Shown here: positions 1-11,625 of the stretch, in pieces
How positions within the stretch are numbered: position 1 is the first letter of the stretch
Layout of the letters: the number at the start of each line of letters is the position of its first letter
NCBI GenBank assembly: GCA_020226215.1
Contig: CM035226.1
Coordinates: 93,892,895 to 93,956,894, forward strand
Direction of reading: 5' to 3'
Length of the DNA stretch: 64,000 bases
Source: Sindora glabra
Taxonomy: Eukaryota; Streptophyta; Magnoliopsida; Fabales; Fabaceae
Translations under genes and position numbers: made by a program
The notes under the pieces: generated by a model
What the model saw: only the letters and a program-made list of their open reading frames with translations
Databases searched by the model: none
What the model was told of the DNA's origin: nothing

Positions 1-900
1 GATATTAATATTATAGTATTTTCTTCGTAAATGGATTGATATTAATTTTATATAAGTTTAAAGTATTAATAATGTGAAAAAAAATTACATTTTCTTGTTT
101 AGTGGGTTTATAATAAATTTATATTATTTACTTAAATTTATATTTTAATGATAAGGGAAGAAATTTGAATGCAACAATTTGTATTAAAAAACATAAATAT
201 AAATTTTACTTGTAAAATAGGATTGAAATTATTTTATACCCTTTTCTTAAATTTACATTTAAAAGAAAAAAATTAATTCCTCTATATCTTTCTAATTCAT
301 TTTCTCTCACAATTAAACATAACATTTTCTCTTCTATTTTCTTTCCCCTTTATTTTCTCCTGCAACCAAGCATACCTAGAGAAAATAACTTCTCCCCACT
401 TTTCTTTCTCCTCTATTTTCTTTCTTTCCTATTTTCTATTATAACCAAGCAAAGCATTAAATTTAAGGGATGGTAAGGTAATGCATCACACCTGTACGGT
501 TTGGGGTGTGAATTTGTGAATGTTAAAAAAATACGTTATTAATTTAATAATAATAAAATAATAAAATATTAGAATTAATTTATTATTATTAATTAGTATA
601 CATAATAAATGTATTAATTATGAAAATAACAAAGAATAAAATTAATTTAAATATTTAATACATATTTTTTATTAAAATTATTAAATTATTTTATATTATT
701 TTATTTTAGTTAAATTAAAAATACTATTTTTATCCAATTGATAAATGAAAATTGGTAACATACGGTGATTAGCAATGAAAATAATAAATACAAAATACTC
801 TTCGAAAATATAGCAATGAACCCATAACTTCATTTTTATTATTATTATTATTAAAATAAATCGGGAAAACCCAACTGGGAAAAGTAACTTTATTAGCCAT
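1..900. other. AT-rich intergenic DNA
   Basis: No coding potential is visible on either strand. The stretch is A/T runs with a pyrimidine-rich block near 300-450, annotated separately. Nothing else is recognised. Confidence 0.6.
329..448. repeat. Pyrimidine-rich direct repeat, ~79-bp period
   Basis: Two diverged copies share CTATTTTCTTTC followed by a CAACCAAGCA-type tail; they begin near 329 and 408. Similar pyrimidine-rich text followed by an A/C-rich tail recurs near 15,880-15,930, so this is probably the end of a dispersed MITE family. The family was not identified. Confidence 0.4.
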
Positions 901-919
901 TAAAAAGAACAAAGTTAGG

Positions 920-1260
920 GTATATTCGCGCTTTTGTCTCAAAGGTGCGTCATTTTGAGCCGAAGTCTACAACCTCATTTCCCTCTTCCCCTCCCCCCCA
1001 GTAATCGACCATTGGTATTCAAAATATCAGCATTGCCTGCTCTCAGAAAGCGAAACCAAGTGATGGAATCTCCAGTCCACCCTCTTAAGCAGCACCGCGC
1101 AAGAAGCATTCAACCAGTCCGTCGACAACAAACAGCAGTAAAAAAGAAAATAGAAGGAAAACGGCGATTGGAGCTTACCGGAATGCAAGTTCGCCGGTTG
1201 CTTGACGTTGGAGAGTGAAGACTGTGCAGTTCTGGTTTCTCTTGTGCAGCAGCTGCCCCG
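920..1260. other. GC-rich island, possible gene remnant
   Basis: This block is clearly richer in GC than its surroundings. On the plus strand an ATG at 1063 opens a 51-codon frame ending at 1218. It is rich in Arg, Lys and Gln and matches no family I recognise. On the minus strand there is a plausible donor (TTCCG/GTAAGC) near 1165, so the block could instead be the first exon or 5' UTR of a decayed minus-strand gene. The function is unknown, and the LINE 200 bp downstream may have cut off the rest. Confidence 0.25.
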
Positions 1261-1319
1261 AGCCTAGAAATGCAGATTTTCTCCTCCTTTCACCTCTTAA
1301 CCGAGGAGTAAATTTTTAA

Positions 1320-1330
1320 GTGGGTCCCAC
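1320..1330. promoter_or_regulatory. Perfect palindromic TCP-type site
   Basis: GTGGGTCCCAC is an 11-bp perfect palindrome containing the core GTGGNCCC/GGNCCCAC bound by TCP transcription factors. It lies next to the GC-rich island at 920-1260, which fits an old promoter. No confirmed gene is attached. Confidence 0.35.
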
Positions 1331-1493
1331 ATTACTGTTTAAACTTTTTTTTTTATTCTCCCTTCATTTCTCCATCATCCAAATGGGAGAAAACTGCTGA
1401 ATCTATCCTATTTTCTACCATAATCTTCTTTTCACCCCAATCAAATAAGTTGTAAAGGAGCGGGAATCTCAACGATCCAATCCACAGCTTTCA

Positions 1494-1865
1494 TTGCAAA
1501 GGCATATTCATTACCCAGATCAGACTGAAGATGGGAAGTTACACCTAAACGTCCTAACACAATCTAATAAAGATAGAAGTTTCCTGGGTGATGAAGACAA
1601 GCATGAACTTGGTTCCCCCATTCAGCTACGTCATAATTCCAGTGCAACTCAGGCTATTACACAGTCTATTGAATCAATGAATATGCAAGGTAGTCCCAAG
1701 AATATAGTTCGGCATAATGTCTTAATGGAGAGTCCTACTTTTATTCCAGATTCTGGTAATATGCCTTCCTTTGACATTACCCAAAAGAGGAAAAGAGAGG
1801 ACCCATGTATGGTAGGCAAAAGATTGAAAATAGGAAAACAAAATTCTACGTTGTCACTAGACTAA
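1494..1865 (+). pseudogene. LINE ORF1 C-terminal fragment
   Basis: An open frame of about 123 codons with no ATG at its 5' end; it begins inside the truncated ORF1. It ends with a Lys/Arg-rich stretch (KRKRED, then VGKRLKIGK) of the kind seen at the C-terminus of plant L1 ORF1 nucleic-acid-binding proteins. No CCHC knuckle remains. It sits about 180 bp upstream of the ORF2 start, the normal L1 order. Inactive. Confidence 0.55.
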
Positions 1866-2044
1866 GGACACCAATTGATTTTTCACGAAGGCTCCAATGG
1901 AGATGGAGACAAACACCAAAAAATTTGAATTTCACAATGGAAAAATCGAGCTTGAAATACCAATCTGCAAGAAAAGGTAGACAAGCAAAACATTAAAACT
2001 TAAAAGGCTAAGGATGTGGGCCATACCATGCTTAAATCAGCACC

Positions 2045-5000
2045 ATGAAAATAATAGTATGGAACTATCGGTGACTTAATATTGCCTCGGCAGTAAGAGC
2101 CTTATTGGCTCCAAGAAAGGAAGAAAAGCCTTATATGATCTACCTTTGCGAAACTAAATGCTCAGAGGATAGAATTTAGCAAATAATCAAGAAATTTGGG
2201 ATATGGAGTACATACACTGTGAAACCTATTGGCATATGTGGAGGCCTTGCAATACTTTAGAGAGTTGATGTTATTCTTACCATATTAGAAGCATGCTCCC
2301 GAGTGATTCTTACGTAAGTCATAGACCCAAATACCAAAAATTCATGGTGCCCATCATTTGTCCATGGATCCCTATACCAAAATGAAAAAAGAGCTCTATG
2401 GAATAAGCTTTATGATCAATACACAAGGATGGATAAATCATGGGTTATAATAGGCAATTTCAATGATAAAGTAGGAGGATGTCCGGTAGGAAATTCTTAT
2501 GATGTGGCTTTTGCTAAATTTGTATAGCATATTAGAGCCATCGATATTGAAACTAATGGACAAAATTTCACCTGGATTAATGGATGAGCCGCTGAGCATA
2601 ATATCAAAGAAAAACGTGACCAAGTAATCTGTTGCATACAATGGCGATTGATGTATCCTAGAGGATCCTTAACCACTCTTGTATCGCCACATTCTGATCA
2701 TTCACCTATCATGCTGAACACAAAAGCATATAAGGATTTTGATCCTTAACCATTTTGTTTTATTCCAGCTTGGTTGAGGGATAAAACCTATATTCTAATG
2801 ATAAAGAAGGCATGGACTAATGATATCTCCCAAGGATCAGTAGCTTTTAAACTAACATAGAAAATTAAAAAGGGGAAACATCATCTAACATAATGGAATA
2901 AGGATGTATATGGATACTGCCACCAAAGAATAAAGGAACTCCAAGCTTTTTTGGAATGGTGGATGAAATAAAAGCCAACTAGCCTGAACTTTTTACAAAT
3001 TAAACATGTAAATTTTGAATTACAAGAATAATTAAAGAGACAAGAAGAAATATGGCATAAAAAACTTAAGAGAATTATGGATTAAAGATGTTGACATGAA
3101 TTCAAGATTTTTCCACCTAGCCACCACCATTCAACATCGATGTAATAATATTACCTCCATCAAAATTAACCTGGAACATTGGATAGAAGGCTATGAACAC
3201 ATAGGCACGTTTTTGGTGGAGAATTTCAAAACTTTATTTACATTTGATGAGCCTATATTTCTAGTCAATATTGATAATCTAATGGAACGGGTCATTTTTT
3301 ATTCGAAAAATGAGCAACTATATGCCATTCCTACAAAGGAAGAAGTTTGGAAAGTGATAAAAGAAATGAATCCTTAAAAAGCTCCTGGTCCAGATATCAT
3401 GTTTGGAATTTTCTATACGAGTTTTTGGGGCTTTATCTCTCAGGATATGATCAAAAGTATAAAAGGATTTTTCCCCAATGGTTACTTCTTGAAAGAAATG
3501 AATGAAACTTTTCTACTTTTAATCCTAAAGAATATGCCTACCGAATCTGTAAGATTTTCATCCTATATGTCTATGCAATTTTAGTCACAAAGTAATTTCC
3601 AAGAAAATGGCTAATCAAATGCAGGGCATACTCAATAAATTGGTTTCTCCTACCTAATCAGCCTTTATTCTAGGGAGGTGGATTGCAAAAAATGGTCTCC
3701 TAGCTTAAGAAATAATTCATATCATGAAGAATAAAAAAGGAGAAAATGGTTTAATGAGAATTAAGCTTGATATGCAAAAAACTTACAATTGGGTAAAATG
3801 GTAGTTCTTGATTGAAATTTTATGACAATTTGGTTTTCATCCAAAATTTATCTAGTGGATCCACTAATGTGTATCTACTGTATCTTTCTCAATATTACTC
3901 AATAGTAGTCCATTTAGGAAATTTAACCCCTCTAAAGGACTTCAATAGGAGGATCCTTTATCTCCATATTTATTCATTCTAGTTTCAAAGATTTTCTCAT
4001 AGATCCTACTTTGAGCTGAAGTACAAGGCAAGATACATGGCATTCAAGTTAGTAAAAAAGGATCTTTAATCACCCATTTAATATCCACTAATGACATCAT
4101 ATTATTCTTTTAGGTAAATATTTTTGAAGCTAATAACCTAATGGAATGTATTCATTTATATGAGGAATGGTCAACAAAGAGTGAATCTGAACAAATCAAG
4201 TGTATTTTTTAGTTCCAACATCCATCGTCGCCAAAGAAAGGAAATTCTGGAAAATTTACATTTAAATCCCATCTAGAAGGATACCAAATATTTGGGTATA
4301 CCAATACTTTTGTCAACCTAGCGAAATTAGGACTTCTGTAACTTATTGCACAAGGTACAATTAAGAATTCAAGGATGGAGGCAAAAAACATTATCTTGGG
4401 CTAGAAAAGCAGCCTTAATTAAATCAGTCCTACTTCAAGTTCTAGTTTATACTATGTCTATTGTTAAATTACCATAAAAGGTATATGGATAATTAAATGC
4501 CTTAATTAGAAAATTCTGGTGGAATGTGCTTCTTGAAAAATCCCATTATTTTGCACCTATGCCATGGGTTAATTTATGCAAACCAAAAAAAAATGAGAGG
4601 CTAGGGCGTTGGGGAATTTCATGACATAAATGATGCTTTGTTAACAAAACTTGGAAAATAGAGGTAGAGGATAACAAACTATGGATGAATTGTTTTGGCA
4701 AAAATACTTGCAAGGAAAAAGTTTATTAGATGTTGACATTAGATAACAAGGCTCTTATACATGGAGGGGCATAATAGGGCAACGACACCTCCTAAAAATT
4801 GGAACGTGTTATATCGTGAGGAATAGGGAGATACACATAACGAATAATTTGCCTTAGGTCCCCACTATTCTTCAGTTTCAGCCACGTATTAAACTTGGGG
4901 CATTGCTTCTTATAAATTTAGAAGTTAGGACCTATGGTTTGCTAACTCCAAAACTTGGAACATCAACATGGTTTATGATATTTTCATTGCTAAGGATGGT

Positions 5001-6133
5001 AACAGAATCATCTAGCTTTGGGTGCCACAAAGGGGTGTTGATGAATTAAAATGGGTCATTAAATCCTCTAGGGAATTTACAGTCAAATATGTGTATCATA
5101 TCCAATGTCGCTATTTCCTAAATGAACGCACTTCAAAAATATGGAATACCCTTTGGAGCTCTAACATCCACTATCAGCTACAATTCTCTCTATGGCGCTT
5201 AGTAAAGGCTTAGTCCCTACAAAAGTGCAAGTCCAACAGATTCTTACTTCATAGGACACTCAATGCCCATTATATCTTCAAGCACCTAAAATAGAAATGC
5301 ATATATTATTGGAGTGGGACTTTGCTCGTATTCTGTGGTTTCAAATATTAGGCATTCACATCTCACAAATACATCTGGAGACGGTGTTGGAATTGTTAGA
5401 AGCATTGTTAAGCATTAATAATAAACTAATTCTAGAAGGTGCACCTCCTGAATATGCTTTCAAATTTTTGGTTGGCTCTACAATCATCTTCTGAAGATTG
5501 TGGGAGGCCCAGAACGATCTAACATTTGTTGACTTATAACCTTGCTTGGATTATCTTATTGCACTGGTTGATGATGATTTATGTATAAAGCAAGTCTGTG
5601 TTTGGGGATGCAATGCATTGCACCAAAGGGCTATTTCTCAGGTATTGATCCCTCCCCCTGTTAATTGTCTAAAATTGAATGTTGATCCAGCATGGCATGA
5701 GGGAGATGTGACAATAGCTATGCTAGGAAGAAATGACATAGGAATCGTTGTGGGGATGTGGTTCAAAAAGATATCCATAGAATCTCTAGTAGAAGTCAAG
5801 GCTTATGCTACATTTAAAGCATGTTGCATTGCCAAAGAACTGGATGCTTCACGTATCATGATTGAATTTGATTGCAAATTGGTAATTGACGCTGTCCTTG
5901 GTTTCACACATTGTCCATAGAAACTTTATGCCTTAGTAGAAGATATAAGAATGTGTTTGGAGGCTTGTACTTGCCTCTTAGTAGTTTGGATAGCTAGATT
6001 TGCAAATATTGCAACATATGAGGGAGCTCACTAGGTCTTTAATGTCATTAAAAGTGGTATTGGTTCAATTAGAGATGTTCCTTTTATTATGGATGAGGCT
6101 TGTAATCATGATGTTGACAAGGCTTTTTCTTGA
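2045..6133 (+). pseudogene. LINE ORF2 (endonuclease-RT-RNase H), dead
   Basis: The start reads MKIIVWNYR, the usual opening of plant LINE ORF2 endonucleases. The endonuclease ends near SDHSPIML (about 2687-2711). The reverse transcriptase shows KAPGPD near 3380, SAFILGRWI near 3660 and DPLSPYLFILVS near 3955-3990. The catalytic F/YADD motif has become STND at 4084-4095, losing the first aspartate. A zf-RVT-like region follows at about 5020-5350. An RNase H-like domain runs from about 5660 (LNVDPAW, then EVKAYA, then EFDCK) to the stop at 6131-6133. More than a dozen in-frame stops and some frame changes show it is a long-dead copy. Confidence 0.85.
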
Positions 6134-6173
6134 ATAAATTCTTCTTTCATAGCAAAAAAAATTACATAATAAA

Positions 6174-6192
6174 ATATATATATATATATATA
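6174..6192. repeat. (TA)n run at the LINE 3' end
   Basis: A short TA dinucleotide tract follows the A-rich tail of the LINE. It probably grew from the 3' tail. Confidence 0.7.
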
Positions 6193-7380
6193 GACATCTT
6201 TTAAACAAACACAAATATATATACATATGCACATGTATAGACATCTTATTCCATCTATCAAATTTGCTTTAAGATAATGTCTTTAATTTCTACAAAACTA
6301 GTAAGGGTTTACCATGTTAGTTTCAAAGCCTGAAAAGTATTGAAGAAAGAGGTGTAAGTTATATAAATTCAATGAATAGATAAGCTACTGAAAACCTTTT
6401 ATTTAAAAAGATCATTCATAAAAATTTAGTAAAAAACCTTATTTCTTTCTAACATTTCATTTCAATCATTATAAACTTCTAAGATAAAAAAAGTAGAGAA
6501 ATAACTGGTTTGAAATCTAAACTCTAAATATCATTTCATTCAAAATCTAGATTAATATTATTAAATACTTTATAATTCAATCTCATTTTAATAAAACAAC
6601 CATTAGGTATAAAAATTCTAAAGTATTAAAAATTTTATATAATCAACATAATAGTTTAAATACATGTATGAAACAATCAGACAAGATCCAATTAGGATTT
6701 TTACATAGACTACCAATCAAATATTAGAAGTGAAAAGGATCAAATCTTATTTTAAAGTTAGATTCAAATTCCAAATTTTAGTTAAAATTCAAAAGCATGA
6801 AAGATTAAATCCCTTCCTAAAGGCTAGAGTGAAGTCCAAAGCCCTCATATCAATCTAATATCATATCACATAAATCATATGTCATAAATATGCACATCCC
6901 CTTATTCCTCCACATCTTGCCCTTTATTTCTCCACACAAAAATTCTACCTTATGCCTCTTATAATAGCCATGGCAATACAAAATTCAAGTATACTTGATT
7001 ATTCTAAGGAAATTTCCAAAGATACATTGTAAACTCAATTTACATTTCATAAATCCAATTCAAGTTTTCTCATCATCTCTATATATAAGATAATCACAAA
7101 CCATTCTACTGTCCTTAAAATATCAAAATATTATATTTCAATATTATTATTTTATAGGGGAATATAAATTGGATGTTATTATTTTACAATATTATTAAAA
7201 TAAATAGTTGAAAATAAAAAATATAATTTACAATATTTGAAAATAAAAAAGGTAGAGAACATAATTTTGAAAAGTTGCAATATATATGTGTGTGTGCACA
7301 CACACAAATGCATAAATTAGTAGCACCCTTTTAAAAAAATTCTAATCGCTCCCATAAAATCTATGAAATTTTGATAAAAA
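6193..7380. other. AT-rich intergenic DNA
   Basis: No coding sequence seen. The stretch holds only AT-rich text and the alternating purine-pyrimidine tract at 7281-7306. Confidence 0.5.
7281..7306. repeat. Alternating TA/TG/CA palindromic tract
   Basis: TATATA runs into TGTGTGTG and then CACACACA, giving a self-complementary alternating purine-pyrimidine tract that can form a hairpin or Z-DNA. Probably a microsatellite. Confidence 0.7.
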
Positions 7381-7384
7381 TATT

Positions 7385-7640
7385 GAGGTGGTTATTGACC
7401 GCCTATGAGAGACAAAATCAGTATTTTAAAAATACATTTAGGGCGGTTAATAATCGCTTCAATGCTTAGCAGATTAATAGCAGGGGGAAATATAGAGGTA
7501 GTTACAAACCGCCTCGCAACATTGATCAAGTTCTGCAACAATTATAGGGAACCATTTCCAAACTTTATCAGCGGCTGCCTTTTTAACAATTAAGTGAATT
7601 GCTGCCAACACTCCTAGAGCTAGTTGAAACTGCCTCAAAA
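7385..7640. repeat. Palindromic array, CACTA-like subterminal repeats
   Basis: Imperfect palindromes around a GGCGGTTA/TAACCGCC core occur at 7385-7409, 7441-7462, 7495-7515 and 7617-7636, with weaker versions between. Their arms follow GAGGYRGTT...AACYGCCTC. Clusters like this are typical of the subterminal regions of plant CACTA (En/Spm) elements, where they bind the transposon's own regulatory protein. No terminal CACTA motif was found nearby, so this is a fragment. Frames across it are by-products of the repeats. Confidence 0.55.
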
Positions 7641-9190
7641 ACCAACACGAAACTACCTCTAAGGCTTCATCCTTTTTATAGTACATAGGGACAACTATCA
7701 TTAATGTTCATTACCTTCATCATGCAGCCATATCTGCATACTCAATTTTCTACACTTTCTCTTCTAAGGCATGAGACTCATGCATATTGACATGTAAGAA
7801 TGCTCATATCTTGTCTCTTTTGATAACATTTTTGCACAATATCATCTCTTTTGATAACATTCCTTGTGCTAGTGGATGTTACCGATGCATGATCAGTTCC
7901 CCTACATATATCAACAAGTCATATAGATAAATTTGTAATGTTTTCACTTATTTGCATTATTATATTCTCCTTACATTAATTTTTAAAATTATGTCCTCTA
8001 ATTATATACAATTTTCTTACTTAGGCTTTTCTTTATAAATTTTAGATTGTTATATTCCTGTTACATTAAGTTTTACAATTTTTTAATTTTAACATCATAT
8101 GAAATATTTTATAAATTTTGGATTCATTAGTTTTTTCTCAATATCTTTTCATTATATATAATTTTCTTGGTTAAATTTTATAACTTTTTAAGATGTTTCA
8201 CAAATCAATCATTTTTTATTTTCTTAAACTCATTATTTACAATTTTCATGATTTCTTCAAGTTTTATGTTTTAAGTATAATTGTTTATATTTCCCAAGCA
8301 CATAAAAATCTACAATATCATACATTAATTATGGATAAATATTTACTAAAAAATTAGCCTTTTTCCTTTTAGCAAATTACAACCATAATATAAAATTTAC
8401 AATTGAAAAAGAAACACTACCAGAAACCATAAAAAAAATTAATTTCCATAATGCAATAAAAACTTACAATAAATATATACATGAACTTCAAATATATAAT
8501 TTAATTATTATTTATAAAATGTTAAAACTATTGCACTAGTTTTATTTGAAATTCATAAATTATAAATTCACAACTATGTTAACAAATATTATATCATGAG
8601 TTATTTTTTAAAAAAATATGTTAGATAAATTTACAATATTTTGCAATGATGCCTTATAATATACAAGAGTTATCACAAAACTTAAGATAGATTGCATCTA
8701 AAAATGTATATGCCATATCCATTTTATTAAATAGTTATAAAATTTTCAAAACTAATATTACAACATTGAAATAAATAAAATATCTCACATTAACAGAATA
8801 TTCAACTAAAAAATTGATTAAATTTACACAAATCAAATAAATAGCAAAAGTAATATGATTAAATTTAAACTTATCTCCATAAAAGAATAATGACAAAAAT
8901 AAAGAAAAAATAATGGCCGGCAAGTGAGGTATCACAATCTCTATATTTTACAAAACCAAGAAATCAAAATATGAGATAAAGTAATGGAAGAAAAATGAAA
9001 CATAAAATACACATAAATATACATTAGAAATGACAACATTGGTGCAACTCCACTTTATTCTTTCCTTTGGCTTCTGGGCTTTGGTGATGATAGAGATCGT
9101 GGTTTTCTTATATTTGTAATGCATTTCTGTACTGATGACATTTTTTAGGTTGTTGGCAATTATATATTGCAATGACAAAATCATCATTAA
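7640..9190. other. AT-rich DNA without recognised genes
   Basis: No coding feature is convincing. Short frames on the minus strand near 8735-9187 are low-complexity, rich in Phe, Ile and Lys, and are not considered genes. The stretch is probably the interior of the decayed DNA element whose repeats lie on either side. Confidence 0.45.
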
Positions 9191-9196
9191 ATCAAT

Positions 9197-9440
9197 TCAG
9201 TCACCGCTATATGTCATCTAAAAATTTAAATTTGATTGTATTGTCTCCATTTTCCTATATAACCATATTGTAATGACATTATAATTGCTAAATGATAAAT
9301 TCAGTTGTTATATATTCCCTGAAAATCTAAATGTGATTGCATCGTCTTGTCTCCCTATGCAATCCATCGTCGCTATATATTCTTTGAAAATCTAACTCCG
9401 GTTGCATCTTCTCCATTTCCCTTGTAATTTTATTATGGCA
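9197..9440. repeat. Three-copy diverged tandem repeat
   Basis: Units starting near 9197, 9301 and 9365 share CGCTATAT, then TCTAAA or TCTAAC, then GATTGCAT and a CTCC motif. They are 65-105 bp long and diverged by indels. They resemble subterminal repeats of DNA transposons and may belong with the array at 7385-7640. Confidence 0.5.
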
Positions 9441-9559
9441 ACAATGTCGTTTTTAAAGTATTTTTTATAAAAAAAATTAATTACTCCATTTTTCAAAATA
9501 TATTCTTTTTATTTTTAATGTCTCTATAGACAACATCATCATCTCAATATACTTTGCTA

Positions 9560-9790
9560 GACCTAGGGATTCAAATAGCATACCGGGTACCAATTTGCGG
9601 ACGCAATATCACGGATGCGGAAGGGACTGCGTCCACATCAGCCCGCTTTTATGTTGTGATTTTGTGGATTCACACTCATTGGAGTCCTTATAACGGACGC
9701 AATTCAACGGAGTTACAGTGGGATGCAACGATAACGGAGCGCGTTTTACACCCGACTGAGCAAGTCGTCTGTGATTCCCCCAAATCAAAA
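9560..9790. other. GC-rich patch with repeated GGACGCAA motif
   Basis: This patch has much higher GC than its surroundings. It contains three degenerate copies of a ~20-bp motif: GGACGCAATATCACGG near 9599, GGACGCAATTCAACGG near 9694 and GGATGCAACGATAACGG near 9720. An 80-codon open frame spans it, but the internal repetition explains the lack of stops better than protein coding does. It is probably part of a DNA transposon. Confidence 0.35.
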
Positions 9791-9964
9791 TTTTAGAAGA
9801 CTAAAAATCAAGTGATAAATTTTACTGTGAAAACAAATGATTTCAGGAGAGATTCTAAGCAACCTTCATCAATCTTAACTATCTGTTAGAAATTAGAGAA
9901 GAAATTTCAAAAAATTTAAACAAAGAAACTGAACAGAAAGCAAACGCTCAACTATAGCAACACA

Positions 9965-10131
9965 CTATTCTTCTTCCAAACAAACACTAGCACATGATTC
10001 AGCATCAAAATCAAGCATTTTTGCTACCCATGCATAGTCAAAGGGAGTCGTGAATAATCTCTCTGTATTTCTCCCAGATCTGGTCAATTTTTTGGTGCTT
10101 CTATTAGAAAATGGGATTGAAGTTCCCTCTT
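9965..10131 (-). CDS. Orphan terminal exon, unidentified protein C-terminus
   Basis: On the minus strand a strong splice acceptor (a long CT-rich tract ending in CAATAG, AG at 10132-10133) is followed by 167 bp of open frame ending in TAG at 9965-9967. The two bases left over complete a split codon, followed by 54 residues. They include SIPFSNRSTKKL, then LFTTPFDYAWVAKMLDFD, then an acidic end in LEEE. Composition and codon use look like real protein, unlike the low-complexity frames nearby. I do not recognise the family. Upstream exons should lie above 10200; the GC-rich block at 10311-10560 is a candidate, but no joined frame could be built. It may be a remnant or a transposon-captured fragment. 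Confidence 0.45.
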
Positions 10132-10310
10132 CTATTGAAAGAGAAATAGAGAAGGAGAGAAATTTAAATCAAAGTAGCAAACTGAGGAGAATTTTATGGC
10201 ACCTTTATAAATTTGGTATTTATAGGAGTCTGCTCATCTCATAAGTGTGTGTTAAAATTTAAATCATTAAATGAAATTATAAAAAATTTTAATAAAAATT
10301 GATAATTTTA

Positions 10311-10560
10311 TCATACGATTTGTATTTTAACACATCCTACGGTACCACCGCAAACTGATTGGGAAGCCTCTTTTCTATTGCTCTGTTTCCCCGCTCCAAA
10401 GTTCCCAGAAGTGAAGAGTCCCAGCCAAGACTCAAGCGCAATGGCTTTTTGATTAGAACACGGCTTTTGTTTTATTAAGTGGAAAATACAACACGTAAAC
10501 ACAGCCTCTCTCCAATATTCATCTGACGTTTGTGAAGCCCACAAAAATCATGTTAAGTGG
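10311..10560 (-). other. GC-rich block, possible upstream exon or UTR
   Basis: A block of higher GC with an open minus-strand frame of about 77 codons that has no ATG at its start. It lies about 180 bp upstream (on the minus strand) of the orphan terminal exon and might be the 5' UTR or first exon of the same decayed gene. No domain is recognised. Confidence 0.25.
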
Positions 10561-11329
10561 TAATGAGTTAATGACCACCACATGCGCATTTCAACCTCAA
10601 TCAACTCACACCTTTTCTTACGGACAGGAGCCCTTGAATTTATTTGTAAAAAAATTGAATGCATAATAATATTGTATAAAAATAATAATTAAATTTTAAT
10701 AATTTAAAATAAAATCCATTTTATTAAATGATTCTTGGGTTTTTTTAAGATTATACTGTCATGATGATGATAACAAATAAAAATTATTATTATTATTGAA
10801 ATACTTCTTAAAAACTAGATGATATGAGTAATCTATTCAAATTTATATATTCATTCTACTTGGTTGTATTTAATATTACTATCTTGTGAAATTTAGAATT
10901 TTGGATTTGATCAAATTGATTATTAATTTATTTTTGGACTATTAGTACTATATTATCAATAAATTATATTTATTTTACGTGCAAGATTTATAAAAATTTA
11001 TGATTGCAGTGATTATAACCTACATTGTAATGGACGTATCAATTGCAAGCGTGAAAATTACAATGCGATTATATTTACAACCACAAACCGTAATTTAAAT
11101 TTCTAACTAAACCTATTTTTTGATATTAAGTCTCTCAACATATAATTTTTACATATATGCCAATAATTGAGAAAATATTATCAGTATATATATCATCCCA
11201 ATAGGTTAAATTCTATTAATGATAATTTGTTACATTAATTAATATGAGGCCTAAAATAATAAAATTTACAATAGAATTAACTCTTTCTTAGGATACATAC
11301 ACATATACATCTACTTCTTTTTCAGATGA
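10561..11329. other. AT-rich intergenic DNA
   Basis: No coding potential or repeat structure is recognised here. Confidence 0.45.
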
Positions 11330-11625
11330 CTAATTATATTTGCACTTATAGTAGCCAAAATATAATATAACTTGAGACCCAAATAGACTAACTAAAAATA
11401 TATTAAGGACGAGTGAAGGAGAGAGACGAAACCTTAACCCCCAGTGCGTTCTTCATCAATACCTCCCCTGTTCATGGCCAATCATTTTTGCACTTCTAGT
11501 CTGAAAATATAATAGAACTTGAAACCCAAATGGCATAATGAAAATTTTAAGAACGAGTCAACTAAAGAAGCGAAACCCTAACACCGTTGTGTTCATCGTC
11601 AATACTTCCTCTATTTGAATCGTTC
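11330..11625. repeat. 148-bp tandem duplication
   Basis: Two diverged units at about 11330-11477 and 11478-11625 share TTTGCACTT, then AAAATATAATA, AACTTGA and ACCCAAAT, a variable GACGAGT region, GAAACC and TCATC(G/A)TCAATAC. Each ends in a GAAACCCTAA-like, UTR-like sequence. A local duplication of a gene leader is plausible. Confidence 0.65.

Larger units (their letters stand above)
1470..6192 (+). mobile_element. Degenerate L1-type LINE with RNase H, 5'-truncated
   Basis: This is a non-LTR retrotransposon on the plus strand. It holds the tail of ORF1, then an ORF2 with endonuclease, reverse transcriptase, zinc-binding RVT region and a plant-type RNase H domain, and ends in an A-rich stretch and a TA run. 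The order matches plant L1 elements carrying a C-terminal RNase H. Only about 120 codons of ORF1 remain, so the 5' end is missing, as expected from incomplete target-primed reverse transcription. Many in-frame stops interrupt ORF2. A target-site duplication could not be fixed by eye. Confidence 0.85.

Noticed and set aside
7474..7701. 75-codon minus-strand frame
   Set aside because: It overlaps the palindromic transposon array, and the sequence is explained by repeats.
10050..10244. 64-codon plus-strand frame
   Set aside because: It is the antisense shadow of the minus-strand terminal exon and its pyrimidine-rich acceptor.
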